In this document: piece after piece, positions 1-9,989 of the stretch
How positions within the stretch are numbered: position 1 is the stretch's first letter
Layout of the letters: every line of letters begins with the position of its first letter
Source of the DNA: Candidatus Heimdallarchaeota archaeon
Lineage (GTDB): Archaea > Asgardarchaeota > Heimdallarchaeia > Heimdallarchaeales > Heimdallarchaeaceae
Reading direction: 5' to 3'
Assembly: GCA_018238545.1 (NCBI GenBank)
Contig: JABCTC010000002.1
Span: forward strand, 64,001 to 128,000
Length of the DNA: 64,000 nucleotides
Position numbers and translations under genes: made by a program
The notes under the pieces: generated by a model
Told to the model about the DNA's origin: nothing
Seen by the model: the letters and a program-made list of their open reading frames with translations, nothing else
Database searches by the model: none

Positions 1-2
1 TG

Positions 3-56
3 AAGATACAACATCATTCAGAAAAAAGCGAAAAAGAACACTTTCAAGAAGAATAG
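3..56 (+). CDS. C-terminal end of an upstream gene (partial)
   Basis: An open frame enters from the left edge and stops with TAG at 54-56, 8 nt before purQ. It encodes 17 charged residues ending HFQEE. The position just before purQ suits purS, or another purine gene such as purC, but the tail is too short to identify. The stop-to-start spacing is consistent with one operon. Confidence 0.3.
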   Translation, partial: KIQHHSEKSEKEHFQEE

Positions 57-64
57 GTGACGGT

Positions 65-751
65 ATGCAAATAGGGGTTACCAAATTTCCAGGAACTAAC
101 AATGAACAAGATGTTCTTAGAGCTTTGAAAAGTTTAAATGTCAAAGGAGAACTAATCTATCCCTGGGAAGAAAAGAAGCTGGAAGATTTGGATGCTTTAG
201 TTCTAGCAGGTGGATTTTCTTATGGAGATTATCTCAGACCTGGGGGTATTGCTGCTCAATCTCCAGTTGCAGAAAAACTTATCGATTTTGAGAAAAATGG
301 TAAGTTTATCATAGGAATATGTAATGGATTCCAAATATTATGTGAAACAAAAATTCTTCCAGGTGTACTGACAACTAATCTATCAACTAAATTTATCTGT
401 AAGTGGGTAAATATTAAAACTGAGACTGCCCGCAGTCCCCTTTTAAAGAACTTAGCTCCAATAATAAAGATCCCTATTGCTCATTATGAAGGTAGATACT
501 ATCATAATGCTAGTGGGATTAAGAAAATTAATACTGAAGATTCTGTAGCTTTTAGATATTGTAACGAACAAGGTGAAATTACTCAAGAAAGTAATCCCAA
601 TGGATCGATGGAAAATATCGCTGGAATTGTAAATGCCAAAGGTAATATTTTAGGCATGATGCCACATCCTGAACGAGCTAGTTTTGATTATTTAGGAACG
701 GATTTCGGGAAACAAATTTTTGTAAATCTAATAGAGGAAATAAAATGCTAA
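65..751 (+). CDS. purQ: Phosphoribosylformylglycinamidine synthase, glutaminase subunit PurQ
   Basis: This 228-residue protein is a class I glutamine amidotransferase. It releases ammonia from glutamine for the FGAR to FGAM step of purine synthesis, working with PurL (and PurS). The nucleophile lies in GICNGFQ (Cys86), and the His/Glu pair of the triad in MMPHPERA (His201, Glu203). The length is normal for stand-alone PurQ. The ATG at 65 follows a GGTGA ribosome-binding sequence. The gene overlaps purL by 7 bp, which implies translational coupling. It is the first complete gene of a seven-gene purine operon. Confidence 0.96.
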   Translation: MQIGVTKFPGTNNEQDVLRALKSLNVKGELIYPWEEKKLEDLDALVLAGGFSYGDYLRPGGIAAQSPVAEKLIDFEKNGKFIIGICNGFQILCETKILPGVLTTNLSTKFICKWVNIKTETARSPLLKNLAPIIKIPIAHYEGRYYHNASGIKKINTEDSVAFRYCNEQGEITQESNPNGSMENIAGIVNAKGNILGMMPHPERASFDYLGTDFGKQIFVNLIEEIKC

Positions 752-2922
752 CAACAGAAGAATATAGTAGAATTCTTGATGTATTAGAAAGAGAGCCCAA
801 TAAGGGAGAAGTAGCTGTTTTTGAAGCTATGTGGTCTGAACATTGCTCTTACAAATCTTCAAAGAGATGGTTCCACCTATTCAATGTAAAAGCCCCATAT
901 GTCGAACTTGGGATTGGAGAAGGTGCTGGTTTAATAAATCTTGGAGATGATTTACTTGTTGGAATAGGGTTAGAAAGCCATAATCATCCGTCTGCAATCT
1001 CACCCTATGATGGTGCGGCAACAGGTGTTGGAGGAATTATTAGAGATATATTATCTCAAGGTTGCAAACCTATTGCAATTCTAGATGCTATTAGATTTGG
1101 GGAATTAGAAAAATCTCAACACTCTCAGTATCTCTTAGAGAACGTTGTTCGAGGTATTTCGTTTTATGGTAATTGCTGTGGAATTCCTACAGTTGGAGGA
1201 GAGGTAGAGTTTGCACCACAATTTGAAAATAATTGTTTGGTAAATGCAATGTGTGTAGGGGTGGTTCAGAAAAGCAAAGTGGTGAGAAGTATAGCTGCAA
1301 AACCAGGTTCATTTCTTGTTCTTTATGGAGCAAGAACTGGAAGAGATGGAATTCATGGTGTTTCTTTTGCTTCCAAGGATTTGAGTGATAAAAGCGATAG
1401 AGATCGACCTGCAGTGCAAATCGGAGATCCTTTAATGGAGAAAATACTTATTGATGTTACTTTGGAGTTAGTAGAAAAAGAACTCTTAGATGGATTACAA
1501 GATTTAGGAGGAGGGGGATTGAGTTGCGCAGTATCTGAAATGACACACAAAGGAAATACTGGAGCAATAATCAGGTTGGAAGATATACACCTTCGGGAGG
1601 ATGACATGGAACCTTGGGAAATATTAGTTTCTGAATCTCAAGAAAGAATGTTAGCAGTAGTAGAATGTGATAAGTTAGATGAAGTTGTAAGTATTCTAAA
1701 CAGACAAGATTTGACCTATGGAGTAATTGGTGAAGTTACAGATAATAGTCATTGTATTGCGTATTCTAGAGGAGAAAAAATTGTTGATTTACCAGTGGAC
1801 TTGATAGTAGATGGGTTCCCAGAACCGGAGAGAATCACTGAAAAACCAGATTACCTAAAAGAAGAAGATTCCGTTGTACCTGATTTTGAAGATTTAAATC
1901 AAGAAATTATCAAGCTTTTATCCTCTCCAAATATTGGAAGCAAAGCCTGGGTATATCAACAATATGATCAACATGTTCAAACGCAAACAGTAGTTCCTGC
2001 TGGTTCTGATGCAGCTGTATTGAGACTTGATAATGGAAAACATATTGCGCTCTCATTAGATTGCAATTCATTTATGGTTTATCTTGATCCATATAATGGA
2101 ACTGCAAACAGTGCAGCTGAAGCGATGAGAAATTTGATTGCAACTGGAGCTAAACCATTAGCATTTGTAGATTGCTTAAATTTTGGCAACCCAGAAAATC
2201 CTGATTCTTATTGGCAATTCGTAGAATCAATAAAGGGTTTAGGGCAGTTCTCACACGATTTTAATATCCCTGTTGTTGGTGGAAATGTTTCATTGTATAA
2301 TGAAAGCTTCATCGAGGATAAGAGAGAAAGAATCAACCCTTCACCAACAATAGGTATGATTGGTATAATTGAAAACCCTGAAAAACTGATTAAAAACAGC
2401 TTTCAAGAAAAAGGAAATTTTGTAGTGACTATCGGAGAGTGTGACGGCAATCTTAATGGTTCAGAATTTTTAAGAAATAATTTTGGTATTCTTCAAGGCA
2501 AAATATCACAATATGATAAACAGAAAGAAGTATCTTCTCGAAAAGCAATTGAAAATTTAAATCAATCTGGATATATTAAGAGCTGTCACGATGTCTCTAA
2601 TGGAGGTCTAATTACAGCTTTAGCTGAAATGACTTTCGAAAATGAAATCGGTGTAAAATTAGATCTTTTAGAAAATGATTCCTTTATAAAACTCAAACTA
2701 GAAGAATTTCTTTTTGCTGAAACACCTTCTAGATATGTTATAGAAATACATTCAGAGCATATTGAAAGTGCAACTAAAATAATTGAAGGTAAGGTTTCTT
2801 TCAATATTATTGGGAAAACTAATTCTCAACCAAAAATAGAAATAGAGAACTTTCTAATATTGGAGATTAAACAACTGAAAAATGCGTGGAACAAGGCTAT
2901 TTCACAATATATGGAGGATTAA
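745..2922 (+). CDS. purL: Phosphoribosylformylglycinamidine synthase subunit PurL (small type)
   Basis: This 725-residue protein is the ATP-dependent synthetase subunit that converts FGAR to FGAM using ammonia delivered by PurQ. Its length matches the small PurL of archaea and Gram-positive bacteria, not the 1,300-residue fused enzyme. Visible motifs are [11 protein letters not shown] near residues 30-40 (catalytic His33), the [19 protein letters not shown] loop near 75-95, and the second-half GGNVSLYNE repeat. The start overlaps the purQ stop. A small PurL needs PurS, which is not seen in the window and may lie just upstream. Confidence 0.96.
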   Translation: MLTTEEYSRILDVLEREPNKGEVAVFEAMWSEHCSYKSSKRWFHLFNVKAPYVELGIGEGAGLINLGDDLLVGIGLESHNHPSAISPYDGAATGVGGIIRDILSQGCKPIAILDAIRFGELEKSQHSQYLLENVVRGISFYGNCCGIPTVGGEVEFAPQFENNCLVNAMCVGVVQKSKVVRSIAAKPGSFLVLYGARTGRDGIHGVSFASKDLSDKSDRDRPAVQIGDPLMEKILIDVTLELVEKELLDGLQDLGGGGLSCAVSEMTHKGNTGAIIRLEDIHLREDDMEPWEILVSESQERMLAVVECDKLDEVVSILNRQDLTYGVIGEVTDNSHCIAYSRGEKIVDLPVDLIVDGFPEPERITEKPDYLKEEDSVVPDFEDLNQEIIKLLSSPNIGSKAWVYQQYDQHVQTQTVVPAGSDAAVLRLDNGKHIALSLDCNSFMVYLDPYNGTANSAAEAMRNLIATGAKPLAFVDCLNFGNPENPDSYWQFVESIKGLGQFSHDFNIPVVGGNVSLYNESFIEDKRERINPSPTIGMIGIIENPEKLIKNSFQEKGNFVVTIGECDGNLNGSEFLRNNFGILQGKISQYDKQKEVSSRKAIENLNQSGYIKSCHDVSNGGLITALAEMTFENEIGVKLDLLENDSFIKLKLEEFLFAETPSRYVIEIHSEHIESATKIIEGKVSFNIIGKTNSQPKIEIENFLILEIKQLKNAWNKAISQYMED

Positions 2923-2924
2923 AA

Positions 2925-3335
2925 ATGATTGACATTATAGCAGGAAGTAAAAGTGATGAAAAGATTGTTCAGAAAGCAGTCACGATTTTAGAAAAGTATG
3001 ACACATCATTCAATGTATATTATATCTCAGCTCACAGAGACCATGATAAATTGGTAGAGACAATTAAAACATCTTCAGCGGATATATTCATCTGTATAGC
3101 TGGTTTAGCAGCTGCTCTACCTGGAGTTGTAGCATCGTTAACTGACAAACCTGTAATAGGGGTCCCTGTTTCTGCTGCCTTAAATGGATTAGATGCATTA
3201 CTGTCTATGGTTCAAATGCCTAAAGGGGTACCAGTTGCAACCGTAGGAATTGATAATGGTCAAAATGCTGCTCATTTAGCTGTTAGAATTTTACAATTAA
3301 AAAGAAAGGAAGGAATAAGTGAAAAGAATGACTAA
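2925..3335 (+). CDS. purE: Phosphoribosylaminoimidazole carboxylase / N5-CAIR mutase PurE
   Basis: This 136-residue protein makes CAIR in purine synthesis. [27 protein letters not shown] and the [15 protein letters not shown] segment mark PurE. The ATG at 2925 is chosen because it follows a GGAGG sequence and sits 2 nt after the purL stop; a GTG-type extension from 2886 would overlap purL. The histidine usually seen in the AHLPG segment is Ala here, and the segment is as short as in class II (CO2-using) enzymes. No purK is visible in the operon. Which PurE class it belongs to is open. It overlaps the purM start. Confidence 0.93.
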   Translation: MIDIIAGSKSDEKIVQKAVTILEKYDTSFNVYYISAHRDHDKLVETIKTSSADIFICIAGLAAALPGVVASLTDKPVIGVPVSAALNGLDALLSMVQMPKGVPVATVGIDNGQNAAHLAVRILQLKRKEGISEKND

Positions 3336-4365
3336 AAATACAAAACCTCCTTCAACATATGCAGAAGCTGGAATTGATTTGTCGTTAGAAGCTCAAATTC
3401 TAAAAACAATCAACTATTATGTGAAAAAATCCTTTCAATTTGGTGATGTTGTTGCAAAGGAAGGACATTACGCAAATATGATTAAATTAGGTGATATCGG
3501 TTTAGCTTTAACTTCAGATGGGGTTGGTACTAAATTACTTATTGCTCAAGATGTAGGGAAACTTGACACAATAGGAATCGACTGTGTAGCAATGAATGTT
3601 AATGATTTACTTTCAATGGGAATTCCTCCAAAAGCATTTGTTGATTATTTAGCAATATCTGAATTGAATAAATCGCAGATTGAAGCGATAATTTCTGGAA
3701 TTTACAAAGGCTGCGAACTGTCGGGCATTCCCTTATTAGGTGGAGAGCTAGCAACTGTACCAGAGTTGTTGGTTGATAAGAAAAATGCTTTTGATATCGC
3801 AGGAACTGCCTTGGGAATAGTTTCTCTTGATAGTGTTATTGATGGGTCAAAAATTAAACCTGGTGACTCTGTTATAGGGATCACAAGCAGTGGATTACAT
3901 TCAAATGGATATACTATTGTAAGAAAAATACTTTCAATCAAATACACACTAAGTGAAAGTTTTCCATGGGGAAGAGAAGTATTCGAAGAACTCTTGGAAC
4001 CAACGAGGATTTATGTTAAAGCAATACTAGATCTTATAGAAAATTGTTCAGTGTCAGGTTTAGCTCACATTACTGGGGGTGGTCTTAAGAAATTATTCAG
4101 ATTAACTGATTATGGTTTTGAATTGACTAATTTCCCAAAACCATTGAATATATTTGAGGAAATTCGTATATTGGGTAAAATTTCTTTCCAAGAGATGTTT
4201 TCAATTTTCAACATGGGAATTGGTTTTGTTGTTGTTGTTCCAAAAGAAGAGGAAGAGAAAGCACTTGAAACATTAAATAAACATTTCAAAACCATCAGAA
4301 TCGGAGAAATAGTTGAAGATCCATTAGTATCTATTTCTAAGTATAATGTGTTATTTACAAGGTGA
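3319..4365 (+). CDS. purM: Phosphoribosylaminoimidazole synthetase (AIR synthetase) PurM
   Basis: This 348-residue protein cyclises FGAM to AIR with ATP. It belongs to the same superfamily as PurL. Diagnostic segments are TYAEAGIDL at the N-terminus, [13 protein letters not shown] near 65-75, [10 protein letters not shown] near 95, SSGLHSNG near 195 and HITGGGL near 250. The length is normal. GTG at 3319 sits closest to the AAGGAAGGAA ribosome-binding stretch; ATG at 3328 is an alternative start three codons in. It overlaps the end of purE by 17 bp. Confidence 0.95.
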   Translation: MKRMTKNTKPPSTYAEAGIDLSLEAQILKTINYYVKKSFQFGDVVAKEGHYANMIKLGDIGLALTSDGVGTKLLIAQDVGKLDTIGIDCVAMNVNDLLSMGIPPKAFVDYLAISELNKSQIEAIISGIYKGCELSGIPLLGGELATVPELLVDKKNAFDIAGTALGIVSLDSVIDGSKIKPGDSVIGITSSGLHSNGYTIVRKILSIKYTLSESFPWGREVFEELLEPTRIYVKAILDLIENCSVSGLAHITGGGLKKLFRLTDYGFELTNFPKPLNIFEEIRILGKISFQEMFSIFNMGIGFVVVVPKEEEEKALETLNKHFKTIRIGEIVEDPLVSISKYNVLFTR

Positions 4366-4369
4366 AATG

Positions 4370-4972
4370 ATGAAAGTAGCTGTTCTAATATCTGGAAGAG
4401 GCTCTAATCTTCAGGCAATACTTAAAGCTGAAAATAATAAGAAGTTAGGCAATGCTGAAATTAACTTGATTGTCAGCAGTAACCCCAATGCAGCAGGTTT
4501 AGAATTTGCAAAAAATTATAACAAATACACAATTGTTCTTGATCCAAAGAACCATGCTGATAAAACTAAATATGATTCCAAATTAAAATCTATATTGCTT
4601 GAAAATAATATTGAATTGATAGTTTTAGCCGGGTTTATGAGAGTTTTATCACATTCATTTGTTGACTATTTTAAGAACCAAATTATCAATATTCACCCAT
4701 CCTTACTCCCAGCTTTTCCGGGTTTAAATATTCATGAAAGGGTATTAGACTATGGAGTGAAATATTCTGGATGTACAGTTCATTTTGTGAATGCAGAAAT
4801 TGATGGAGGGCCTATCATTGCCCAAAGAGTGGTTGAAGTGTTAGATGGGGATTCACCTGATTCATTAGCAGCCAGAATTTTAGTCAAAGAACATATTCTG
4901 CTACCAGAAGTGATTAAGAAAATTTCAGAAAAGAAGATTAGTGTAAATCAAAGACGAGTGAAGGTAAATTAA
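4370..4972 (+). CDS. purN: Phosphoribosylglycinamide formyltransferase PurN (folate-dependent)
   Basis: This 200-residue enzyme transfers a formyl group from 10-formyl-tetrahydrofolate to GAR. The Rossmann start VLISGRGSNLQA, the catalytic segment INIHPSLLPAFPG (Asn and His) and EIDGGPIIAQR (Asp) are all present. ATG at 4370 is preferred over the adjacent ATG at 4367 because it leaves more room after the GGTGA at 4361-4365. The purM stop lies inside that ribosome-binding sequence. PurN rather than the formate-using PurT implies that a folate one-carbon pool is available. Confidence 0.94.
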   Translation: MKVAVLISGRGSNLQAILKAENNKKLGNAEINLIVSSNPNAAGLEFAKNYNKYTIVLDPKNHADKTKYDSKLKSILLENNIELIVLAGFMRVLSHSFVDYFKNQIINIHPSLLPAFPGLNIHERVLDYGVKYSGCTVHFVNAEIDGGPIIAQRVVEVLDGDSPDSLAARILVKEHILLPEVIKKISEKKISVNQRRVKVN

Positions 4973-4973
4973 G

Positions 4974-6371
4974 ATGTGCGGTGTTTTAGGTATAAATGGA
5001 CCAACAACACTTGGTCAAGGTAAAGTTTTGCTTCAAATGCTTACACATAGAGGACAAGATGCAAGTGGAATTGGATGGATTGAAGAAAAAACAAGCAATA
5101 TTAAAATTATAAAGAAAGATAGTTATCCAGATTTGCTAGAATTAGATGAAACTAAAGAAACTTCTAATTTAATTGGATCTACAAGATATCCTACATTTGG
5201 AACAAGAACTGATAGTTCTAATATAGAAAAATATGCACAACCTTTTACCTTCAAAACCAAGAATGGAACATTAGTAATAGTACACAATGGAAATATCACC
5301 AATATTCATAGTATAACAACTAAAAGCTATGAAAGTGATACAGAATTCATTGTTGAGTTTCTTGGAAGTTTACTAAATAAAACTCAAGGAAATCTAAATG
5401 AATCAGTCAAAATGTTTATGGAAAAAGTGGATGGAAGCTATTCAATTATAGGGACGTTGGATGAAACACAATTTTCTTTCAGGGATCCAAGGGGTATAAG
5501 ACCTTTGGTAATTGGACGGAACGAAAATATTACTGTTATTAGTTCAGAAAGTGTTGTTCTTCAAAATCTTGGTATTGAAAATATTAGAGATATCCAACCT
5601 GGAGAATTAATTGTTTGCAAAGAACAAGATATCCAGAGTTTTCAGATTTTAGTAAAAGATCATGCACACTGCATGTTTGAGTATGTTTACTTTGCTAATC
5701 CATGTTCAATTATCGAAGAGCGACTAGTTTATGATGTTAGGTTGGATTTAGGAAAGGAACTAGGATTAAGAATAAAGGAGAATAATCTGGAAATTGATTA
5801 TGTTGTTCCTGTTCCTGATACTTCAAGACCTGCAACACAAGGTGTATCCGAAGTATTGAATATACCTGTACGAGAAGCCATTATCAAGAACAGATATCTT
5901 CAACGTACCTTTATCATGAAAAGCAAACAAGAACGAACAAAAGTTGCTAAAAGCAAATATCTCTATACAGCTAAATATATCAAAAATAAAAACATCCTGG
6001 TTGTTGATGATTCAATAGTTCGAGGTTTGACAAGTCAAAAAATCGTCAAGGATTTAAGAAAACTAGGAGCTAATAAGATATATTTTGCAGTAACTTGTCC
6101 TGCAATAAGATTTGCTTGTTATTATGGTATAGATTTTCCAACTGATGAAGAATTGATTGCTTCAGGTCACACAGTAGAAAAAATCAAGGAAGTTCTTGAT
6201 GTTGATGGAGTATTTTATCAGAGTATTGATTCATTAAAAACTGCAATCGGTTTCTCTGATTTATGTACTGCTTGTTTATCTGGAAGTTATCCAACTCCTT
6301 ATGCTCAAGAAATTAGAATCAAGTATTTGAACGGCGAATTAAAAGGTAGAAGTCATTATGAAGAGGTCTAA
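4974..6371 (+). CDS. purF: Amidophosphoribosyltransferase PurF (Fe-S type)
   Basis: This 465-residue enzyme carries out the first committed purine step, PRPP plus glutamine to phosphoribosylamine. The protein begins MCGVLGING, so Cys2 becomes the N-terminal nucleophile and no propeptide is needed. The PRPP loop is VVDDSIVRGLTS near 345. Four cysteines, Cys233, Cys382, Cys431 and Cys434, fall at the positions that bind the [4Fe-4S] cluster in Bacillus-type PurF, so an oxygen-sensitive cluster is likely. The start lies 1 nt after the purN stop. Confidence 0.96.
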   Translation: MCGVLGINGPTTLGQGKVLLQMLTHRGQDASGIGWIEEKTSNIKIIKKDSYPDLLELDETKETSNLIGSTRYPTFGTRTDSSNIEKYAQPFTFKTKNGTLVIVHNGNITNIHSITTKSYESDTEFIVEFLGSLLNKTQGNLNESVKMFMEKVDGSYSIIGTLDETQFSFRDPRGIRPLVIGRNENITVISSESVVLQNLGIENIRDIQPGELIVCKEQDIQSFQILVKDHAHCMFEYVYFANPCSIIEERLVYDVRLDLGKELGLRIKENNLEIDYVVPVPDTSRPATQGVSEVLNIPVREAIIKNRYLQRTFIMKSKQERTKVAKSKYLYTAKYIKNKNILVVDDSIVRGLTSQKIVKDLRKLGANKIYFAVTCPAIRFACYYGIDFPTDEELIASGHTVEKIKEVLDVDGVFYQSIDSLKTAIGFSDLCTACLSGSYPTPYAQEIRIKYLNGELKGRSHYEEV

Positions 6372-6373
6372 AA

Positions 6374-7627
6374 ATGTCTGATAAGGTTCTGTTAATAGGT
6401 AATGGTGCAAGAGAGCATGCAATAGCGAAAAAAATTGTAGAAAATGGGGGGGCCTTATATTCTTATATGTCAAGAGAAAATCCTGGGATAGCTGATTTAT
6501 CCAAAAAATTCCGTATTGGTAAACTCGATGATTTCACTAAACTAAAGAAATATAGAAATGTCGATTATGCAATTGTAGGGCCTGAAAACCCCCTTTCTGA
6601 AGGCATAACTAATTACTTGGAAGATAAACTAAAAATACCAACTTGTGGTCCAAGAAAAGAAGTAGCAAAAATAGAGTCGAGCAAGATTTTTACTCGATAT
6701 TTACTTGATGCATATGATATACCAGGAAATATTCCTTATACGATTTGCAGATCAATTGATGATTTAGAAGATGCTATTCACGAATTTGGCTTGGAAATAG
6801 TTATTAAACCAGATGGTTTAACTGGAGGGAAAGGTGTAAGAGTTCATGGAGATCATTTCACCTGTTTTAAGGGTGTGAGAGATTACGCAAAACAATTACT
6901 AGCTCAGGATACAGAATTTCTTGTTGAAGAAAAGATTAAAGGAAAAGAGTTTTCATTACAAGTTTTTACTGATGGAAAATCGATAACTCCTATGCCATTG
7001 GTTCGAGATTATAAAAGGGCCTACAATGGAGAAAAAGGACCAAATACTGGATCTATGGGTTCGTATAGCTTACCTTCTCATGATTTGCCGTTTTTGTCAG
7101 AGAAGGATATCCAATCTGCGATTGGAATTTTAGGGAAAACAATTAATGCACTGAAAAAGGAAACTGGAACTGATTATAAGGGAATATTATATGGTCAATT
7201 CATGAAAACAAATGGCAAAATTCATGTGATTGAATTCAATGTAAGATTTGGTGATCCTGAAGCTATTAACGTTTTAAAACTTCTCAAAACAGATTTCAAT
7301 TTAATCGCTCAACAAATAATTGATGGGACTCTTGGTAGAACAGAATTTTCTAATCAAGCTACTGTCTGTACATACCTTGTTCCAAAGGGATATCCAACGG
7401 ATCCTAAAGAGAATAGACCTATCAAAGTTGATACTAACATGAATGCTGATTTATACTATGCTTCAGTATTTAGAGAAAAAAAAGAAATCAAAACAACAAA
7501 AAGTAGAGCTATTGCAATAATTGAAACAGGGTCAAATCTAGAAGAAGCAAAACAAAAAATTAATGATAATATAACAAAAATAAAAGGAGATCTCTTCTAT
7601 AGGAATGATATAGGCGTTCTTTTATAA
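6374..7627 (+). CDS. purD: Phosphoribosylamine-glycine ligase PurD (GAR synthetase)
   Basis: This 417-residue ATP-grasp enzyme joins phosphoribosylamine to glycine. It starts with the nucleotide-fold motif LLIGNGAREHAIA. IKPDGLTGGKGV is the ATP-grasp loop near 140-155, and EFNVRFGDPEA near 285 holds the metal ligands. The length is normal. It starts 2 nt after purF and is the last gene of the purine operon. Its stop codon abuts the convergent pyrI stop in a shared TTATAA, giving a 6-bp overlap. Confidence 0.95.
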   Translation: MSDKVLLIGNGAREHAIAKKIVENGGALYSYMSRENPGIADLSKKFRIGKLDDFTKLKKYRNVDYAIVGPENPLSEGITNYLEDKLKIPTCGPRKEVAKIESSKIFTRYLLDAYDIPGNIPYTICRSIDDLEDAIHEFGLEIVIKPDGLTGGKGVRVHGDHFTCFKGVRDYAKQLLAQDTEFLVEEKIKGKEFSLQVFTDGKSITPMPLVRDYKRAYNGEKGPNTGSMGSYSLPSHDLPFLSEKDIQSAIGILGKTINALKKETGTDYKGILYGQFMKTNGKIHVIEFNVRFGDPEAINVLKLLKTDFNLIAQQIIDGTLGRTEFSNQATVCTYLVPKGYPTDPKENRPIKVDTNMNADLYYASVFREKKEIKTTKSRAIAIIETGSNLEEAKQKINDNITKIKGDLFYRNDIGVLL

Positions 7628-8092
7628 TTTACGATTTAGATATTTTTGTTCCAGTAATCGATCACAATATACACATCTTAAGATAAGTGGATCCTTCGAA
7701 ACAACATCAAACGAAGACACTATTGGTTCATGAGCATTTGATACGCAATTTGGATTAACACAGTCAACGAAATCTTCTACATGATTAGGAACCTTTAGAT
7801 TTTGTTTTTCTTGAACTTTATAATCTACAATAATGTTTACAGTTGCTGTTGGGGCAATAAAGGAAAGTTTCTGTGTATCTTGTGGTGTAAGAGCTTTTCC
7901 TCTTATTTTTACAACGTCTTTTAGTTTCATCTTTTTAGACGCAACCCTCATAGCTAATGCGACAGTATAAGGATAATTAGAATCTATACCAAGAATTTCA
8001 AGAATCTTCAAAGCCTTACCTGGGGGTATTCTATCTATAACTGTGCCATCTTCGATTTTTGTTACTATCAACTTTTCACTATTTTCACTCAT
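7622..8092 (-). CDS. pyrI: Aspartate carbamoyltransferase regulatory chain PyrI
   Basis: This 156-residue allosteric subunit of aspartate transcarbamoylase binds nucleotide effectors and joins the PyrB trimers. The N-terminal allosteric domain (GTVIDRIPPGKAL) is followed by a zinc domain with four Cys: DCVNPNC (C-x4-C) and CVYC (C-x2-C). ATG at 8092 is chosen over an upstream TTG because it begins 1 nt after the pyrB stop, as expected for a coupled pair. It is co-transcribed with pyrB. Confidence 0.95.
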   Translation of the reverse strand: MSENSEKLIVTKIEDGTVIDRIPPGKALKILEILGIDSNYPYTVALAMRVASKKMKLKDVVKIRGKALTPQDTQKLSFIAPTATVNIIVDYKVQEKQNLKVPNHVEDFVDCVNPNCVSNAHEPIVSSFDVVSKDPLILRCVYCDRLLEQKYLNRKL

Positions 8093-8093
8093 T

Positions 8094-9011
8094 TTAATCA
8101 ATTCCTAAATATATTAGAATTAAAGCCATTCTTACCCAAACACCATTAAGTGCTTGCTCAAAGTATCTGGAATGTTTGGTTTTATCAATGGAATAATCAA
8201 TCTCATCCACACGGGGAAGAGGATGTAAAATGATAAATCTGTCCTTAACGTTTTTGATGTCTTCTGTGGATATTTGATAAACTCCCTTAAGCCTTTCATA
8301 ATCAACAGGATCTGGAAATCGCTCTTTTTGAATTCGCGTCATGTAAAGAACATCAAGATCGGAGATGATATCTTTAAGATTCTCCTCAATATTATATTTG
8401 AATCCATTTTCCTTTAATCTCAAAGCTACATTCTTTCTTAGTCTAAGGGCAGGAGGAGCAATCAAATGAAGATCAATGTTTTCATACTTAGCCAAAGCGA
8501 ATAGAAGTGAAGGGATGGTTCTTCCATAGAGTAAGTCACCCATCACACCAATACTCAAATTATCAATTTCCTTAAACTCCTTTTTAATTGAGTAAAGGTC
8601 AAGTAAAGCCTGAGTTGGGTGCTCTTGCGAACCTGTTCCTCCTGATATCACTGGAATTGAAGCAAAGTTTTTAGCTATCTCTCCTACACCCTCTATATAG
8701 TGTCTTATGACTGCAATATCAGAATAAAGATTAATCATTCTTATCGTATCAGATATACTTTCACCCTTAACAGCGCTACTTACTTTAGCACTAGTAAAAC
8801 CTAATATTTGTCCTCCTAGCCGTAGCATTGCACTCTCAAAAGAAAGTCTAGTTCTTGTGCTTGGTTCAAAGAACAATGTTCCAAGGATTTTTCCTTTACA
8901 CTTATCTGCAAATTGATCAGGGTTTGATTCTATTTTAGAAGCAAGAGAAAAAATCTGTTCAATAAAGTCTTTGGAAATAATTCTTGTTGAGAATAAATGT
9001 TTTGGTATCAT
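8094..9011 (-). CDS. pyrB: Aspartate carbamoyltransferase catalytic chain PyrB
   Basis: This 305-residue enzyme makes carbamoyl-aspartate, the second step of pyrimidine synthesis. The carbamoyl-phosphate site STRTRLSFESA, GGTGSQEHPTQALLD and the HPLPRVDEI loop are all intact. A longer open frame to 9110 exists, but ATG at 9011 gives the normal family N-terminus (MIPKHLFSTR) and follows GGTACAAAA. A TATA-like element (CTTTTATAAC on the minus strand, about 9051-9060) lies about 44 nt upstream. It heads the pyrB-pyrI pair. Confidence 0.95.
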   Translation of the reverse strand: MIPKHLFSTRIISKDFIEQIFSLASKIESNPDQFADKCKGKILGTLFFEPSTRTRLSFESAMLRLGGQILGFTSAKVSSAVKGESISDTIRMINLYSDIAVIRHYIEGVGEIAKNFASIPVISGGTGSQEHPTQALLDLYSIKKEFKEIDNLSIGVMGDLLYGRTIPSLLFALAKYENIDLHLIAPPALRLRKNVALRLKENGFKYNIEENLKDIISDLDVLYMTRIQKERFPDPVDYERLKGVYQISTEDIKNVKDRFIILHPLPRVDEIDYSIDKTKHSRYFEQALNGVWVRMALILIYLGID

Positions 9012-9142
9012 TTTTGTACCTTTTTTCCGAAAAGAGTAAAAAACAACTAAGTTATAAAAGATGTGATGAAACAGAGAAAATTTGCAAAATAATGTAAAAA
9101 CTATTTCCAACGAGATAGTTTTTGTGAAACCTAAAACAAGGA

Positions 9143-9150
9143 TTAAATAT
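9143..9150 (+). promoter_or_regulatory. TATA element of pyrF (leaderless)
   Basis: TTAAATAT is centred about 25 nt before the pyrF ATG. That matches the archaeal TATA-to-start distance, so the transcript probably begins at the start codon without a leader. Confidence 0.5.
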
Positions 9151-9170
9151 GAAAAAACAATCTTACATCT

Positions 9171-9989
9171 ATGAGTACTCCCCTTCTTACTGATTTTGTA
9201 GACAAATATGCTGATGTTGTTAAGAAAAAAAACAGCATTTTATGTGTAGGTTTAGATCCAGCGTTGCCAATTCAGAGAATGAGGAAAGTAATTCCAAATG
9301 ATGACAGACTCGAATTCATGAAAAGAATAATAGCTGATGTTGCACCATTTGCAAGCGTAATTAAAATGAACAGACAATACCTAATAGGTCTTACTGCGGA
9401 TGAGATACGACAACTAAATGTTTTGATACATCAACAAGGTATGCTTTCTATAGTTGATCACAAACTTGCAGATATAAGTTCCTCAAACTCTTCTGCTATT
9501 TTCTGGATAAAAGAGGAAGGTTTCGATGCTTTTACCTTGAATCCTTATGGAGCGAATATCGAGGAAGCTACAAGAATGGCTCATGAAAAAAAACTCGGGA
9601 TAATTGTAGTAACCCTAATGTCAAACCCACAAGCGATAATTCAAAAACTGCTTAACATATACGAAAATCCCTTCTTTTTACATGTTGCGGAAATATGTAA
9701 ATTCGCTAAATCGGATGGTTGTATGATTGGAGCTGGAAGACATATTAAATTAACAGATATCGCCCAAATTAAACAATCTATAGGAAATAATGCAGTTGCC
9801 CTAGTTCCTATACTAGGTCAACATACAGAAAGTGCAAAGCATACAATTTTGCATTTTGGAGATAAAACACTAGTTAGTGTTGGTGGAGCAATTTTATACT
9901 CTGATAATCCCCCGTTAAAAGCCAGAAAATACCAAGAACAATTTAATGCTTATAGAGAAAAAGTAAGTCAGAAAAGTTTAGGAATTTAG
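9171..9989 (+). CDS. pyrF: Orotidine 5'-phosphate decarboxylase PyrF
   Basis: This 272-residue enzyme makes UMP from OMP. CVGLDPALP at the N-terminus, the catalytic VDHKLADIS near 100-108 (Asp-x-Lys-x-x-Asp), and the phosphate-binding SVGGAILYS near the C-terminus identify the family. The proline normally following the DxKxxDI motif is Ser, so the family match is somewhat divergent, but the Lys and both Asp residues are present. It is transcribed away from pyrB. Its stop codon overlaps that of the convergent RING-like gene in TTAG. Confidence 0.88.
   Translation: MSTPLLTDFVDKYADVVKKKNSILCVGLDPALPIQRMRKVIPNDDRLEFMKRIIADVAPFASVIKMNRQYLIGLTADEIRQLNVLIHQQGMLSIVDHKLADISSSNSSAIFWIKEEGFDAFTLNPYGANIEEATRMAHEKKLGIIVVTLMSNPQAIIQKLLNIYENPFFLHVAEICKFAKSDGCMIGAGRHIKLTDIAQIKQSIGNNAVALVPILGQHTESAKHTILHFGDKTLVSVGGAILYSDNPPLKARKYQEQFNAYREKVSQKSLGI

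Noticed and set aside
1353..1607. Minus-strand open frame inside purL
   Set aside because: No ribosome-binding site or recognisable domain; purL on the plus strand is certain.
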